The notes beneath the pieces are model-generated. The model was given only the letters and a program-made list of their open reading frames with translations. It searched no databases and had not been told where the DNA came from. 64,000 nt of DNA, taken from assembly GCF_900182645.1 (NCBI RefSeq), contig NZ_FXTA01000004.1, positions 434,001-498,000 of the forward strand, given 5' to 3'. Below are positions 25,024 to 34,599 of this stretch, piece by piece. Source of the DNA: Flavobacterium resistens (GTDB lineage: Bacteria; Bacteroidota; Bacteroidia; Flavobacteriales; Flavobacteriaceae). Positions within the stretch are counted from its first letter, which is position 1; every line of letters begins with the position of its first letter. The position numbers were made by a program, and so were the translations under genes.

Positions 25024-28000
25024 ATGAAGTTAAAATTGTTTTCGTCTGCGCCGGGCATTTTTCAAATGAATTTGAATGTATTGCTTTTTTTTCTGTTTTT
25101 TATTGGAACAAAAACTTTCGCACAAAGTCCTGAACTTACTGTTAAAGGAGAAGAACCTGAAAAAGTGAGAATGAATAAACTTTTCGTTAATGTAAAAGTG
25201 GTGGGAAATATTGCATACACTACTGCCGAAATGCATTTTTTTAATTCAGGAACTCGCCAGATGGAAGCGGAACTTATTTTTCCGTTGCCAGAAAATGTTT
25301 CGGTTTCAAGATATGCAATTGATATTAATGGAAAACTTCGTGAAGCAGTACCGGTAAACAAAAATAAGGGAAAACAAGTTTTTGAAGCCATTGAACATCG
25401 ACGTGTTGATCCGGGATTACTGGAAAAAGTAGACGGCAATAATTTTAAAACGAGAATTTATCCGCTGATGCCAAACGGAGAGCGAACTGTTGTTATTGGT
25501 TACGAAGAAGAACTTTCGGCTTTTGATAAAGATAATATGGCGTATCAATTGGTAAGCCGTTTTCCGAAAAAACTGGATAAGTTTGAAATTAATGTTTCGG
25601 TTTTAGGAACTTCGACAGCACCAACTGTTACTGAAAATTCAGGAAATGAAATTACTTTTTCAAAATGGAATCAAGCTTTTCAGGCTTCTATTAAAAAAGA
25701 AAATTACCAGCCTGCAGAAAAAATTGTTCTTAAAATTCCAATTCAGCAAAATATTCCAAGTGTTTTGATGCAGGATGTTGGCGGACAACATTATTTTTAT
25801 GGAAATACTTTTATTGAAGGAAATAAAACGGTTAAAAAGATACCAGCTTCGATTGGTTTGATTTGGGATAATTCTTTGAGCTGTCAGAATAGGGATTTAA
25901 AGAAAGAATTGAATTTGCTGGATGCTTATTTTCAGAAAATAAAAAATACAAAAGTTACGCTGTACTTTTTGAATTATACTTTCGATAAACAACAAGAATA
26001 TATTGTTTCCAATGGAAATTGGGATGCTTTAAAAGCCGTTTTAGAAAAAACAAAATACGATGGAGGGACTCGTTTTTCGCAACTGAATTTTACGGGTCAA
26101 GATGAATATTTGTTTTTTACTGATGGATTATCTTCTTTGAGTGAAAATCTTCTGCCAAAAACTAAAAAACCTGTTTATACGATTACCTCTTCAGTTTCTG
26201 CCGATTTTGCTTTTTTGAATTTTTCTTCAACAAAAACTGGCGGTAATTTTATCAATTTAAATCAGATAAATTCAGAAACAGCTTTGGATAAATTGACGAA
26301 TTCTAGTTTGAAATTTCTCGGAATAAAAGAAAATTTAACGGTAACTGATTTGTTTCCGATGGAAGGAACTTCGGTTTCAGGGAATTTTAGTTTTTCAGGA
26401 ATTTCTTTAAATCCGAAAAATGAAATTATTTTATTATTTGGCTATAATAATGAAGCTGTTTTAGAAAGAAAAATTATACTTGATGGTGCGGTTCAAAACA
26501 CTAATGATATTAATGTTGAGAAACTTTGGGCACAGAAAAAAATCGCCAATCTTGAATTAGAATATGCTAAAAATGCAGATGAAATTGAACTTCTTGGAAA
26601 GAAATTCGGAATTGTAACTAAAAATACCTCGTTGATTGTTCTGGAAAATCTAAGTGATTATATTTTATATGATATTTTACCGCCGGCAGAATTACGCGAA
26701 GAATTTGATCGAATTAAAAAACAAGAACGTGATGCTACATTGGCCCAGCAAAGAAATAACTGGGAAAGTATTGAAAGTTATTTTGCCAGCATAAACGCCT
26801 GGTGGAAAAAAGACACGAAATATTCTGCATCTAAATTAGCGTCAAAATCTAAAATCAAGAATTCCCAAAGAGCAAATAATAATGTTGCAAATACAATTTT
26901 AAGAAGTAGTCAAACCGTACCAGCAGGATTTATTTCTGGAATTGTTTTAGATGGGAATAGTCAGCCATTGCCAGGAGCGAGTATTATTATAAATGGACGA
27001 AGTGAGGGAGTTCAAACCGATTTTGATGGAAAATTTACGATAAAAGCTCCTCAGAATACTATTTTTAATATTACGTATATTGGTTTCGAACCTGCTCGTG
27101 TTAATGTAGGCAGAAACAATTTGGTTTCTATAAGATTAAGAGAGAATTCTCAGACTTTAAGTGAAGTCGTAACTATTGCTGGTTATGAAACAATTAAGGG
27201 AGATCCTGATGCTGTTTTAACAATAGACGAACCTGTTGGTAGTGGAACTGCCGTAGCTGTTGAGGAAGATAATAATGTATATAACATGACTCCTCAAGAT
27301 AATTCTGCACCTGTAATCACTGAATTAAAAGATAAAAAAGTTGGAAGTGAAGTTGTGGTCGTTGCGGACGGAATTCAAAGGAAAAGAGATCTTGTTGGTG
27401 TTTCTGCTGAAAGTGCTGTAAAAAATAAAGATGCTGTACAAGATATAAAACCCGAAGTCGCAGGTCAGGTCGTAAAAACTATCCAAAACGAAACAAATCT
27501 AGATAGAGGTTATCTAGCTGGAGATTCCAAAAAGCCTTTAATTATAGTGGATGGTCAGTTTTATGAAGGCGAATTGACCGATTTAAAATCAGATGATATC
27601 GATACTGTAGATGTTTTGAAAGATGCATCGAGAATTGCTACTTATGGTAGCAGAGGGGCAAATGGAGTTATTATTATAACAACAAAAAAGAAGTCTTCTA
27701 ATAGTGTTGTTCAAACAAAAAGCTGGAATCCAGATCGATTGTATTTAAAAGCATTGGCATCGGCGCCAAAAGAAAAACAATACGATTTGTATTTTGAGTT
27801 AAGAAAAGCTCAGGAAAGAAATCCGAGTTTTTATTTTGATGTGGCTCACTTTTTCTATAATCAAGGCGATGTTAAAAAGGCATTACTAATCATCAGTAAC
27901 ATTGCTGATTTAGGTTTAGAAAATCATCAATTGTATAAAACATTAACTTATACTTTGCGCGAATGGAAAGATTATGGTGATGCAGTGTTTACTGCAAAAC

Positions 28001-28611
28001 AAGTTGCAAAATGGAGAGAACATGAACCGCAAAGCCTAAGAGATTACGCTTTAACACTAGAAGATGCCGGAAAATATCAAGAAGCATTTGATGAATTAGT
28101 AAAATCACTTGAAGTAAATTATTACGGAGAAATGAGCGGTCAATATGAAGGTGTAGAAGATATTGTTTTAATGGATATTAATCGAATAATGAAAGAGCAC
28201 CCAGGATTGAAAACTGGAAAATTAGATAAAAAATATATTGCAAAAATGCCTGTCGATGTCAGAATCATCATGAACTGGAACCAAATGGATGTTGATTTAG
28301 ATTTACATGTAATTGAACCAACTGGCGAAGAATGTTATTATAGTCATACTTCGACAGAAATTGGTGGCAGATTTTCTAAAGATTTTACACAAGGTTACGG
28401 CCCAGAGCAATATTTGATTCGAAATGCGGTAAAAGGGAAATATAAAATAAAAACTAATTTCTTTGGCGAAACCACATTAACTGAAAATGGCCCGGCAACT
28501 GTAATGATTGAAATTTATACAACTAAGGCCGGAAAAACTTCCAGAACTTTGAAAACAATTCAGATAGGAAAAATAAAAGAAAATGAAATTCTGGCCGAAA
28601 TTGTTTGGTAA
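25024..28611 (+). CDS. VIT / vWA / carboxypeptidase-regulatory / orphan TonB-plug / DUF2135 fusion protein
   Basis: An exported protein of about 1195 residues. A signal ends near TFAQ (residues 31-34); an ATG at 25066 would also give a clean signal peptide. Visible domains in order: VIT (about 40-165; FPLPENVSVSRYAI); vWA-like (about 258-420) with a MIDAS-type DNSLS and TDGLSS; carboxypeptidase-regulatory-like (638-715; LPGASI, QTDFDGKF); a segment matching the linker of the local TonB (722-754); a plug-like segment with PLIIVDG, VDVLKDAS and YGSRGANGVIIITTKK (about 826-889) but no barrel after it; helical repeats (about 900-1065); and DUF2135 (about 1075-1195; MDVDLDLHVIEPTGEECYYS). Role unknown; I infer an envelope adhesion or scaffold protein that may touch the TonB system. 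It follows the aromatic operon but has its own promoter. Confidence 0.8.
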   Translation: MKLKLFSSAPGIFQMNLNVLLFFLFFIGTKTFAQSPELTVKGEEPEKVRMNKLFVNVKVVGNIAYTTAEMHFFNSGTRQMEAELIFPLPENVSVSRYAIDINGKLREAVPVNKNKGKQVFEAIEHRRVDPGLLEKVDGNNFKTRIYPLMPNGERTVVIGYEEELSAFDKDNMAYQLVSRFPKKLDKFEINVSVLGTSTAPTVTENSGNEITFSKWNQAFQASIKKENYQPAEKIVLKIPIQQNIPSVLMQDVGGQHYFYGNTFIEGNKTVKKIPASIGLIWDNSLSCQNRDLKKELNLLDAYFQKIKNTKVTLYFLNYTFDKQQEYIVSNGNWDALKAVLEKTKYDGGTRFSQLNFTGQDEYLFFTDGLSSLSENLLPKTKKPVYTITSSVSADFAFLNFSSTKTGGNFINLNQINSETALDKLTNSSLKFLGIKENLTVTDLFPMEGTSVSGNFSFSGISLNPKNEIILLFGYNNEAVLERKIILDGAVQNTNDINVEKLWAQKKIANLELEYAKNADEIELLGKKFGIVTKNTSLIVLENLSDYILYDILPPAELREEFDRIKKQERDATLAQQRNNWESIESYFASINAWWKKDTKYSASKLASKSKIKNSQRANNNVANTILRSSQTVPAGFISGIVLDGNSQPLPGASIIINGRSEGVQTDFDGKFTIKAPQNTIFNITYIGFEPARVNVGRNNLVSIRLRENSQTLSEVVTIAGYETIKGDPDAVLTIDEPVGSGTAVAVEEDNNVYNMTPQDNSAPVITELKDKKVGSEVVVVADGIQRKRDLVGVSAESAVKNKDAVQDIKPEVAGQVVKTIQNETNLDRGYLAGDSKKPLIIVDGQFYEGELTDLKSDDIDTVDVLKDASRIATYGSRGANGVIIITTKKKSSNSVVQTKSWNPDRLYLKALASAPKEKQYDLYFELRKAQERNPSFYFDVAHFFYNQGDVKKALLIISNIADLGLENHQLYKTLTYTLREWKDYGDAVFTAKQVAKWREHEPQSLRDYALTLEDAGKYQEAFDELVKSLEVNYYGEMSGQYEGVEDIVLMDINRIMKEHPGLKTGKLDKKYIAKMPVDVRIIMNWNQMDVDLDLHVIEPTGEECYYSHTSTEIGGRFSKDFTQGYGPEQYLIRNAVKGKYKIKTNFFGETTLTENGPATVMIEIYTTKAGKTSRTLKTIQIGKIKENEILAEIVW

Positions 28612-28644
28612 AAGTCAGAAATCCAAAGCTTAGATTTCAAATTT

Positions 28645-28700
28645 AAAAGGCGAAGTTGCGTTGTTCAATTCTAAAAACGTAATTTTGCCTTTTATTTTTT
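28645..28700 (+). terminator. Terminator after the VIT/plug gene
   Basis: An 18-bp stem with three G-T pairs (28645-28662 with 28676-28693) followed by a T run, 34 bp after the stop codon. Confidence 0.75.
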
Positions 28701-28749
28701 AGGTTTTAAAATATTTTAAAATCTAAAATCGGATATCTAAAATTAAAGA

Positions 28750-29727
28750 ATGACAGGAACCGTTTATAAATCTACAGGAAGCTGGTATACCGTAAAATCT
28801 GAAAATGGAGATTTTATCGAATGCCGTATGAAAGGGAAATTTAGAATTAAAGGTATAAAAAGTACCAATCCTATTGCTGTAGGTGATATTGTTGATTATG
28901 AATTGGAGGAAACTTCAGATGCCGTTACCGGAACGATTCATAATATTCATGAAAGGAAAAACTATATCGTTCGTAAATCGGTTAATTTGTCGAAACAGAT
29001 TCATATTATTGCTTCTAATATTGATCAGGTTTTTTTATTGGTCACAATCGATAATCCACCTACAACAACCAGTTTTATTGACCGTTTTTTGGTAACTGCC
29101 GAAGCATACGGAATTGAAGCCATTTTGATTTTTAATAAAATTGATACTTTAAATGATCAGACTTTAGATGATCAGCTTTATTTACAGCACATTTATCAGG
29201 AAATTGGATATAAATGTCTGCGAATTTCATCTACCGAAAATAAAGGTGTTGACAAGCTGAAAGAAATGATGGTCGGAAAAGTAAGTATGTTTTCAGGACA
29301 TTCCGGAGTTGGAAAATCAACTTTGGTAAATGCGATGGAACCAAGTCTTCATTTAAAAACGACTGTAATTTCAGAGCAAAGCAAACAAGGTCAGCACACT
29401 ACAACTTTTGCAGAAATGTACGATTTGTCTTTTAATGCCCGAATTATTGATACTCCAGGAATTAAAGGTTTCGGAATCGTAGATATGGAACCCACAGAAA
29501 TCAGCGGTTATTTTCCGGAATTCTTCAAATTAAAAGATCAATGCAAGTTTAACAATTGTTTACACAAAGAAGAACCGCATTGTGCTATAAAAGCCGCTTT
29601 AGAAAAAGATGAAATCGCCTGGTCGCGTTACAATAGTTATCTTAAAATTTTAGAGGGCGACGAAGAACATTATCGCACTGACACGTATGGAGAAGATCGC
29701 GCTGCGAGCGATGAAACGAGGAAATAA
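28750..29727 (+). CDS. rsgA: Ribosome small subunit-dependent GTPase A
   Basis: A 30S-maturation GTPase of 325 residues. An N-terminal OB domain (about 1-70) is followed by a circularly permuted GTPase domain: NKID motif (about 130) comes before the P-loop GHSGVGKS (183-190), and DTPGIKG follows. The C-terminal zinc region has Cys-x4-Cys and a later His/Cys (CKFNNCLHKEEPHC). Length and order are normal for the family. It follows a terminator, so it probably starts a new transcript; dtd lies 137 bp downstream. Confidence 0.95.
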   Translation: MTGTVYKSTGSWYTVKSENGDFIECRMKGKFRIKGIKSTNPIAVGDIVDYELEETSDAVTGTIHNIHERKNYIVRKSVNLSKQIHIIASNIDQVFLLVTIDNPPTTTSFIDRFLVTAEAYGIEAILIFNKIDTLNDQTLDDQLYLQHIYQEIGYKCLRISSTENKGVDKLKEMMVGKVSMFSGHSGVGKSTLVNAMEPSLHLKTTVISEQSKQGQHTTTFAEMYDLSFNARIIDTPGIKGFGIVDMEPTEISGYFPEFFKLKDQCKFNNCLHKEEPHCAIKAALEKDEIAWSRYNSYLKILEGDEEHYRTDTYGEDRAASDETRK

Positions 29728-29864
29728 AAAATAAAATTCCAATTAAATAGTAGAACATTCTATTTGCAAAGCGTAATAGAGTGGATCTAAAATTGGATTT
29801 TAAAATCTGTTAAATCCGTGTAATCTGTGGCTAAAAACTTTTGCTACATTAGATCAAAATAATA

Positions 29865-30317
29865 ATGAAAATTGTACTTCAAAGAGTTTCTGAGGCATCT
29901 GTAACTGTTGATAATGTAAAAACAGCAGATATAAAAAAAGGTTTACTAATCTTAGTTGGAATAGAAGATGCCGATACTCAGGAAGATATTGACTGGCTTG
30001 CCGGCAAAATCATTAAAATGAGAATTTTTGGAGACGAAAACGATGTTATGAATTGTTCAGTTCAGGATATCGACGGTGAGATAATTGTAGTTAGTCAGTT
30101 TACACTTCATGCTTCTACAAAAAAAGGAAATCGCCCTTCTTATATAAAAGCAGCAAAACCAGATTTTGCAATTCCGATGTATGAAACCTTCGTAAAAACT
30201 TTGGAAAAAGAATTCAGTAAAAAAATCCAAACCGGAATTTTTGGTGCCGATATGAAAGTCAGCCTCTTAAATGATGGCCCCGTCACAATCGTTATGGACA
30301 GCAAAAATCGAGAGTAA
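29865..30317 (+). CDS. dtd: D-aminoacyl-tRNA deacylase
   Basis: Removes D-amino acids (and glycine mischarged on tRNA-Ala) from tRNA; cytoplasmic dimer. The 150-residue protein has the DTD signatures SQFTL (74-78 region) and the NDGPVT motif near the C-terminus, which form the active site across the dimer. The start MKIVLQRVSEASV is typical. The gene lies between rsgA and a DUF3857 gene. Confidence 0.95.
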   Translation: MKIVLQRVSEASVTVDNVKTADIKKGLLILVGIEDADTQEDIDWLAGKIIKMRIFGDENDVMNCSVQDIDGEIIVVSQFTLHASTKKGNRPSYIKAAKPDFAIPMYETFVKTLEKEFSKKIQTGIFGADMKVSLLNDGPVTIVMDSKNRE

Positions 30318-30380
30318 AAAAATATAAACAAATGTTAAGGATTTCTAAAAAAAATATATATTTGGGGAAATTCCTTACTA

Positions 30381-32288
30381 ATGAAAAACCCTTTTTTTGC
30401 GTTATTTTTATTTCTAATTGCCCTTAATTCTTATTCTCAAAAGGTTAATTATAACGTTACTTCTATTCCAGATAGTTTAAAACAAAATGCAAATGCAGTT
30501 GTTCGGTTAGATCAAATGGATATTACTATTGCTTCGCAACGAAGCATGATTATCAAAAAACAAAGAATTGTAACCGTTTTAAATGAAAAAGGACTCGGTG
30601 ATATCGATGCTTATGAGCACTACGATAAAACGACTTCAATAAACAGCATTGAGGCAATTGTTTATGATGTAGCGGGCAATGAAATCAAAAAAATCAAGCG
30701 TAAAGATTTTAGAGACCAAAGTGCAGTAAGCGGTAGTACGCTTTTTTCAGATAGTCGGGTAGTTTATTTAAATTATACACCAATTTCATATCCTTTTACA
30801 ATTGCTTATACATGTGAGACAGAGACTTCAAATACTGCCTTTATTCCGCGTTGGTATTTTGTAGGAGGCTATAATGCAAGCATTGAGAAATGTATTTTGA
30901 ATGTTACTTTTCCGAGTGATTTAGGTTTCAAGAAAAAGGAATTTCAGTTTACTGGATTTAACATCAAAAAGACAGAAGAAACCGCTACAAAACTAAGTTA
31001 TGTAGCATCGAATATTTTGGCTCAAAAAGGAGAAGATTTAAGTCCGTCTCCATCTGATTTGTTTCCAAAAATTATAATGGGTTTAGAAAAGTTTCATTTA
31101 GAAGGTGTTGATGGAACGGCAACAACCTGGGAAGCATTTGGGAAATGGTACGGAGATAAAATTTTAACCGGAACAACGACTTTGTCGGAAGAAACCAAGT
31201 CAAAAATGAAGGCGCTTGTAGGCAATGAAAAAGACCCGATCAAGAAAGCAAAAATCATTTACGATTATGTCCAAAAAAAATCAAGATATGTAAATATTGC
31301 TATTGGAATTGGCGGATGGAAACCAATGCTGGCCAGCGATGTTGACCGTCTGGGATATGGCGACTGTAAAGCATTGTCAAATTATACCAAAGCACTTTTA
31401 CAAGCAGTTGATGTTCCTTCTTACAATACCATTTTATATGGAGATTCATATAAATCTAATATTCAGTCTGATTTTGTTTCAATGCAGGGAAATCATATGA
31501 TATTGGCAATTCCAAATGGAGACAATTATACTTTTTTGGAATGTACAAGTCAAGACGATCCTTTCGGTTATCAGGGAACTTTTACAGATGATCGTGATGT
31601 TTTGATTGTTAAGCCAGAAGGAGGTGAAATTGTTCGCACAAAGATTTACGAAGACAAAGGAAATATCCAAAAAGACAAAGGAATTTATACAATTGATGAA
31701 AACGGAAACTTTTCAGGTTCTATTTCGATAACTTCTGAAGGCTCGAAATATAATGAGAAATATAGAATCGAAACCTATCAGCCAACAGAAAAAGAAGCTC
31801 ATTATAAGGAATATTGGGATAATATCAATAATCTGAAATTAGGAAAAATAACATTTTCAAACGATAAGGAAAATGTTCGTTTTACTGAAGATGTACAATT
31901 CAGCGCTATAAATTACGCTTCAATTTCAGCAAACAAAATGATTTTTGCCATTGATGCTTTCAATCAAAATACAGGAAATATAAAACGAATTAGAAACAGA
32001 AAAAATCCGTTCCAAATTCAGCGTGGTTTTTTAGATTCTGATGAAATTGAAGTGAATCTTCCTGCCGGTTTTACAATCGAATTTCTTCCTGGAAATTATG
32101 AACTCAAAGGGAAATTCGGCGAATACAAAACCGAAATCATCAAAAAAGAGAATAATAAGCTTGTTTACAAACGAAGCATGTTTTTGAATAAAGGAAAATA
32201 TTCAAATAAGGAATATGATGAATTTCGTTTGTTTATGGAACAGATTTCAAAAAATGATAATGCAAAAATTATATTGATTAAAAGCTAA
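30381..32288 (+). CDS. DUF3857/transglutaminase-like exported protein (active-site intact)
   Basis: A 635-residue exported protein with a signal ending in LNSYSQ, a DUF3857 beta domain (about 30-240), a transglutaminase-like core (about 260-400) and a beta C-terminal domain. The catalytic triad is in place: Cys329 in GDCKALSNY, His372 in GNHMIL and an Asp at 392 in SQDDP. It probably acts in the periplasm; substrate unknown. It is followed after 36 bp by a paralogue in the same direction. A -7-like TATATTTG is at 30357-30364, without a clear -33 element. Confidence 0.85.
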   Translation: MKNPFFALFLFLIALNSYSQKVNYNVTSIPDSLKQNANAVVRLDQMDITIASQRSMIIKKQRIVTVLNEKGLGDIDAYEHYDKTTSINSIEAIVYDVAGNEIKKIKRKDFRDQSAVSGSTLFSDSRVVYLNYTPISYPFTIAYTCETETSNTAFIPRWYFVGGYNASIEKCILNVTFPSDLGFKKKEFQFTGFNIKKTEETATKLSYVASNILAQKGEDLSPSPSDLFPKIIMGLEKFHLEGVDGTATTWEAFGKWYGDKILTGTTTLSEETKSKMKALVGNEKDPIKKAKIIYDYVQKKSRYVNIAIGIGGWKPMLASDVDRLGYGDCKALSNYTKALLQAVDVPSYNTILYGDSYKSNIQSDFVSMQGNHMILAIPNGDNYTFLECTSQDDPFGYQGTFTDDRDVLIVKPEGGEIVRTKIYEDKGNIQKDKGIYTIDENGNFSGSISITSEGSKYNEKYRIETYQPTEKEAHYKEYWDNINNLKLGKITFSNDKENVRFTEDVQFSAINYASISANKMIFAIDAFNQNTGNIKRIRNRKNPFQIQRGFLDSDEIEVNLPAGFTIEFLPGNYELKGKFGEYKTEIIKKENNKLVYKRSMFLNKGKYSNKEYDEFRLFMEQISKNDNAKIILIKS

Positions 32289-32324
32289 TAAACTAACCAA
32301 AACCAACTAATCAAAAAATACCAC

Positions 32325-34352
32325 ATGAAATTAATCAAGATCTTCAGTATTTCAATTGTGCTGTTAATCGTTTCAAAAACTACAGCACAAGAATTTAAAT
32401 TAGGAAAAGTATCTGTTGCCGAATTAGAGCAAAAAGTGCATCCCAAAGATTCAGCAGCGCCGGCCGCTATTTTATATAAAAGAGGAAGAACCAGAATTGA
32501 GTACGATGTAAGTGAAGGAGGTTTTGCTACAATGGCCGATGTTGAGGTTCGAATAAAAGTTTATAAAAAAGAAGGTTATGAATGGGCGAATCAGGCAGTT
32601 TGGTATTATAAGCAAGCTAACTTTGTTGAAAAAGTTACTTTTTCAGATGCCTATACTTATAATTTAGTGAACGGTAAAGTCGAAAAAACAAAATTAAAAC
32701 CTGAAGGGATTTTTGATGAAGTGCTAAACAAGTTCAAAGCGCAGAAAAAAATTACAATGCCTAATGTAAAAGAAGGTTCTGTAATTGAATTTAAATATAC
32801 GATCAAAAGTCCGAGCGACAGAATAATAAGAGAATGGAATTTCCAGGAAGCTATTCCGGTAAATTATTCTGAATTTGGTACTAATATTCCAGAATATTAT
32901 GTGTTTAATCCAAGACAAAAAGGCTATGTTTTTCCTAAAATGTCGGTTGAAAAAGGACCACGTTCCATTATAATTACAACTAAAGAACGATCAAATGTTG
33001 GCGGATTTGGCGGTCCAGTCAGAACCGATTTTTCAACAGACAAATACGAATATATAGAAACAAGAACAACATACATAGCACAAAATTTTCCAGCTATAAA
33101 AGAGGAATCTTTTGTAAACAATATGGACAATTATGTTTCCAGCGTTCAACATGAATTAGCGATGATAAAATATCCGAATTCACAGCTGAAAATGTATTCA
33201 ACAGATTGGGAATCGGTAGTGAAAACAATTTATGATTATGAAACTTTTGGTCCTGAATTAAATAAAACGGGTTATTATGAAGATGATTTAAAAGCGCTTC
33301 TTGCCGGAAAAAATACACCTGAAGAAAAAATCTGGGTGATTTTGAATCACGTAAAATCTAATGTGAAATGGAACGGTTACACGGGTTATGATTGTGACAA
33401 TGGCGTTAAAAAAGCATATAAAGAAAAAACAGGAAATATTGGTGACATCAATTTAATGCTTACTTCAATGCTTCGCTATGCAGGTCTGACTGCAAATCCG
33501 GTTTTGCTAAGTACACGTGAAAACGGAATTGCTTTATTTCCTAACAGAACTGCTTTCGATTATGTAGTTGCCGCTGTCGAAACGCCGCAAGGAAATTTAT
33601 TGTTAGATGCTTCCAATAAATTTTCAACACCAAATATTCTTCCTTTTAGAACCATTAACTGGACAGGAAGATTGATCCGTAAAGACGGTACTTCTGAAGA
33701 AATTGAGCTGACACCTAAAAAAGCATCAAATGATTTTGTTTTTATGATTTATAGTATTGATGCTGATGGAAAAATTTCTGGGAAAACCAAAAGACAATAC
33801 ACAGATCACATGGCAATGATTACAAGAGAAAAAATTGATGGTGTTAAAGAAGAAGATTATCTTGAGAAATTAGAAAATAAAAGCGGAAAAATTGAGATTA
33901 GTGATTACAGCCGAACTAACGAAAAAGATATTTTGTTGCCTGCCATAGAAACATATGCCTTTACCGGAAATGATTTATGCGAAATTATTGGTGGTAAAAT
34001 TTATATTAGTCCAATGCTGTTTTTTACAAATGATAAAAATCCGTTTAAACAGGAAGTGAGAGAATATCCGGTTGATTTTGGATTTCCGCAAATGGATAAA
34101 TTCAATATCACAATTCAGATTCCTGATGGTTTTGCCGTTGAAACATTGCCAGCTCCTGCGACTATAAATATGGAAGATAATGCAGGAAGTTTTAAATTTA
34201 ATGTTGCAGCGAGCGGAAATAGTTTGCAGGTAATTATCTCAAATCAAATTAATGAAGCTATTTTTTCTGCAGAAAAATACGAAATGCTGAAAGAATATTA
34301 TAAAACAATGATTGCGAAAGAGACAGAAAAAATTGTTTTAAAACGTATATAA
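32325..34352 (+). CDS. DUF3857/transglutaminase-like exported protein (pseudoenzyme)
   Basis: A 675-residue paralogue of the preceding gene with a signal ending in KTTAQ, a DUF3857 domain (about 30-260) and a transglutaminase-like core (about 320-440). The nucleophile position is occupied by Ile372 (GNIGDINLML) in place of Cys, and the His position by Tyr413 (FDYVVAA); only the Asp (Asp428, LLLDAS) is kept. It is therefore probably not a protease or transferase but a binding or structural protein. The C-terminus ends in EKIVLKRI. A degraded copy of such a gene lies immediately downstream. Confidence 0.82.
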   Translation: MKLIKIFSISIVLLIVSKTTAQEFKLGKVSVAELEQKVHPKDSAAPAAILYKRGRTRIEYDVSEGGFATMADVEVRIKVYKKEGYEWANQAVWYYKQANFVEKVTFSDAYTYNLVNGKVEKTKLKPEGIFDEVLNKFKAQKKITMPNVKEGSVIEFKYTIKSPSDRIIREWNFQEAIPVNYSEFGTNIPEYYVFNPRQKGYVFPKMSVEKGPRSIIITTKERSNVGGFGGPVRTDFSTDKYEYIETRTTYIAQNFPAIKEESFVNNMDNYVSSVQHELAMIKYPNSQLKMYSTDWESVVKTIYDYETFGPELNKTGYYEDDLKALLAGKNTPEEKIWVILNHVKSNVKWNGYTGYDCDNGVKKAYKEKTGNIGDINLMLTSMLRYAGLTANPVLLSTRENGIALFPNRTAFDYVVAAVETPQGNLLLDASNKFSTPNILPFRTINWTGRLIRKDGTSEEIELTPKKASNDFVFMIYSIDADGKISGKTKRQYTDHMAMITREKIDGVKEEDYLEKLENKSGKIEISDYSRTNEKDILLPAIETYAFTGNDLCEIIGGKIYISPMLFFTNDKNPFKQEVREYPVDFGFPQMDKFNITIQIPDGFAVETLPAPATINMEDNAGSFKFNVAASGNSLQVIISNQINEAIFSAEKYEMLKEYYKTMIAKETEKIVLKRI

Positions 34353-34355
34353 AAA

Positions 34356-34597
34356 ATGAAGGTTAAAAGTTTAGCGATTGCAATTTTGCATATTTTTTTG
34401 CAACAAAAGTAAAATCACAAAACAAAGAAATCATTTAGACTTTAAATCTTTCAAATCTTGAAAATAAAATTCAGATTAGCTGTATAAAAGAAATTAACAA
34501 TAGTATTTTTGTAGCTGGCGATTATATTGGATTAAAAAATCTTTTCCAGCAAGTGATCGCCAGCCAAAATGAAAAAATTGTCTTTAAAAAAATATAG
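34356..34597 (+). pseudogene. Decayed DUF3857-type gene (start and C-terminus only)
   Basis: The ATG at 34356 opens a signal-peptide-like sequence (MKVKSLAIAILHIF) that runs into an early stop. A frame shift in the T run restores a frame reading ATKVKSQNKEII, which then meets TAG; the same frame continues to a tail ending ASQNEKIVFKKI before the stop at 34595-34597. This tail matches the C-terminus of the preceding protein at 16 of 36 aligned residues (NQINEAIF.. against KEINNSIF..). The several hundred codons between the two ends are missing. It looks like an internally deleted third copy. Confidence 0.7.
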
Positions 34598-34599
34598 CA

